From assembly GCF_000305785.2 (NCBI RefSeq), contig NC_018868.3, forward strand, positions 4,076,270 through 4,140,269: DNA of 64,000 nt, written 5' to 3'. Origin of the DNA: Simiduia agarivorans SA1 = DSM 21679. GTDB taxonomy: Bacteria > Pseudomonadota > Gammaproteobacteria > Pseudomonadales > Cellvibrionaceae. Within the stretch, counting starts at the first letter, position 1. Every line of letters begins with the position of its first letter. Below the pieces are notes generated by a model. The model saw only the letters and a list, made by a program, of their open reading frames with translations, made no database searches and was not told the origin of the DNA. Shown one piece after another: positions 62,639 to 64,000 of this stretch. Position numbers and translations under genes: made by a program.

Positions 62639-63070
62639 GTGATCAAGTTAGCCACAACCGACAGTGAGATTCAGGGTTGCTTCCCGGTCATGGCGCAATT
62701 ACGCCCGCACCTGCTGGCAAACCGCTTTCTCGCAACTGTGCGGCAAATGCAGAAAGAGGGCTACCTGTTGGCGATGCTGCAAGCCGACAGCGGCGTGGCG
62801 GCAGTGGCCGGCTTTCGGGTTGCCACCAATTTGCACCTGGGGCGCTATCTTTATGTGGATGATCTGGTCACAGACCAGACCAGGCGCTCGCAAGGCTACG
62901 GCGAGGAAATACTTGCCTGGCTGGAAGCCTATGCCCGCGTTCAGGGCTGTGCCTATCTGCACCTCGACAGTGGCACCCAGCGGGCGCAGGCCCATAAATT
63001 CTATTTTGCCCAGGGCATGACCATCAGCAGCTACCATTTCCTGAAGCCATTGGTACAACAACCCGATTGA
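62639..63070 (+). CDS. GNAT-family N-acetyltransferase
   Basis: 143 aa from GTG. Core motif DDLVTDQTRRSQGYGEEILAWLEAYA (acetyl-CoA site) and the C-terminal HKFYFAQGM segment. Substrate unknown. It follows the DUF1761 gene by 40 bp in the same orientation. Confidence 0.85.
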   Translation: MIKLATTDSEIQGCFPVMAQLRPHLLANRFLATVRQMQKEGYLLAMLQADSGVAAVAGFRVATNLHLGRYLYVDDLVTDQTRRSQGYGEEILAWLEAYARVQGCAYLHLDSGTQRAQAHKFYFAQGMTISSYHFLKPLVQQPD

Positions 63071-63150
63071 TGGCATTTGCACCAACGGCGAGTTGCCCCA
63101 TCCCGCCGCTATTGGGATAATGCCGCCTTTTGCCCGGGGCATACTTTCTG

Positions 63151-64000
63151 ATGAATTTTACTTGGCGACATTGCCTGCATTCGCCGCTTGCCACGCCGGT
63201 TATTCTGGCGTTGTTTGCGGTGGTTCATCTTTTGGTGGCGCCCTTGTCCGGTCTGGGTGTGGACGAGGCCCATTATGCGCTGTATGGGCGCTTCCCGGAT
63301 TGGAGTTATTTTGATCATCCGCCCATGGTGGGCTGGATTCATTGGCTGTTCCTGCATGGCGGCGACTCCGCTTTTTGGGTCCGGCTGCCGGCACTGGTCC
63401 TGTGGCTGTGTATCTTCTGGCAACTGAAGTACCTCACTCAGGCGCTGTATCACTCGGTTGCCACCGCCAATCTGGCCGTGTTGCTGGCCGCCAGCGCGCC
63501 CCTGGTGCAGGTGCTCGGCTTCGGTCTGGTGCCGGATACGCCACTCATTTTGTGCGCGTTGCTGTTGGCGCGGCTGGTGCTGGCCATCGACCAGAGCAAT
63601 GGTGCACGACTTACGCACTGGTTGCTGTTGGGCGTTTTGCTGGGCCTTGCCGGTCTCAGTAAATACACTGCGGTATTTTCGGCGCTGGCATTGTTGTGGG
63701 TCTTGTCCAGCTACCGGCGGTTTGCCTGGCTGGCGAGTCCCGGGCCCTGGTTGGCGGTGGTCGTTGCCGCGGTTGTGGTTGCGCCGGTATTTTGGTGGAA
63801 CTGGACGCACGATTGGGTGTCTTTTGAATACCAGTTCAATCACGGTGCCAAAGGCGAGTGGCAGGGCGCCAAGAGTCTGCGCTATGCCGTCATCTTACTG
63901 TTGTCCTATGGACCCCTGTGGGTATTTGCCGCGTTAGCGGGTGCCCGCACCTTGCCTGCAACCGGCGCCATCGCGGCCAGTTTTTTACGGGTGTCGGCAT
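63151..64000 (+). CDS. Membrane glycosyltransferase, GT39/ArnT-like, 5' part (runs off window)
   Basis: 283 codons to the end of the window, still open. It starts MNFTWRHCLHSPL, with a first helix, then the conserved GVDEAHYALYGR loop (acidic residues after helix 1 are the family catalytic motif) and DHPPMVGW. Many helices follow. Family members move sugars from a lipid carrier to lipid A or protein. The target cannot be told from this part. Confidence 0.85.
   Translation, partial: MNFTWRHCLHSPLATPVILALFAVVHLLVAPLSGLGVDEAHYALYGRFPDWSYFDHPPMVGWIHWLFLHGGDSAFWVRLPALVLWLCIFWQLKYLTQALYHSVATANLAVLLAASAPLVQVLGFGLVPDTPLILCALLLARLVLAIDQSNGARLTHWLLLGVLLGLAGLSKYTAVFSALALLWVLSSYRRFAWLASPGPWLAVVVAAVVVAPVFWWNWTHDWVSFEYQFNHGAKGEWQGAKSLRYAVILLLSYGPLWVFAALAGARTLPATGAIAASFLRVSA

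Overview
This is chromosomal DNA of a Gram-negative gammaproteobacterium. The gene set fits a marine, polymer-degrading lineage such as Cellvibrionales: secreted M4 and M28 peptidases with paired pre-peptidase C-terminal (PPC) domains, a PilU-type ATPase, FabV, an EF-G2-type factor, short PutA and an MFS-PlsC-ligase fusion. The placement rests on gene content and remembered family sequences, not on a database search. About 58 protein genes are supported. I see no rRNA, tRNA, CRISPR array, complete insertion sequence or prophage.

Layout. 1-8.0 kb: 3' end of fadA, a periplasmic binding-protein-like gene, a small lipoprotein, a PilU-like ATPase fused to a DUF4136-like domain, a Cro-type regulator and a transporter/acyltransferase fusion. 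8.0-12.6 kb: two secreted peptidases. 12.6-18.4 kb: flavoprotein, SDR, YebC-like protein, EF-G2. 18.4-23.3 kb: two overlapping LysR genes, shikimate kinase, agmatinase-family ureohydrolase, leucine dehydrogenase. 23.3-31.2 kb: a repeat-rich gap, ene-reductase with TetR, a DmeF/DmeR-like metal pair, two Lrp regulators, a HELAH metalloprotein, a 2-hydroxyacid dehydrogenase and ElaA. 31.2-37.1 kb: putA with a divergent Lrp regulator, then an acyl-CoA dehydrogenase and hydroxyacyl-CoA dehydrogenase pair. 37.2-47.5 kb: GGDEF/EAL protein, MFS transporter, amidohydrolase, FabV, a MBL-fold hydrolase/tas pair, small envelope genes, GST and a MITE-like element. 47.5-59.4 kb: an RND pump operon ending in a patatin, a PadR/HAAS pair and a GntR-controlled ABC operon with two GIN-domain proteins. 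59.6-64 kb: a long coiled-coil membrane protein, small proteins and a truncated glycosyltransferase.

The most unusual signals are these. (1) A family of candidate small RNAs in three gaps (about 25.9, 52.7 and 54.3 kb), with a weaker relative at 23.4 kb. They share a hairpin, a TCTCC-containing linker and a terminator whose seven Ts are always followed by ATG; the hairpins at 52.7 and 54.3 kb differ in sequence but still pair. (2) Two secreted metalloprotein genes, the M4 peptidase and the HELAH protein, each have a good start codon put out of frame with the signal peptide by a simple repeat (A7 and (GC)4). (3) The PilU-DUF4136 fusion. (4) Several palindromic repeats, including one whose CTAG flanks supply the stop codons of both neighbouring genes. 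(5) Three direct GTGTTATA repeats at 11-bp spacing that match half of the nearby candidate GntR operator.
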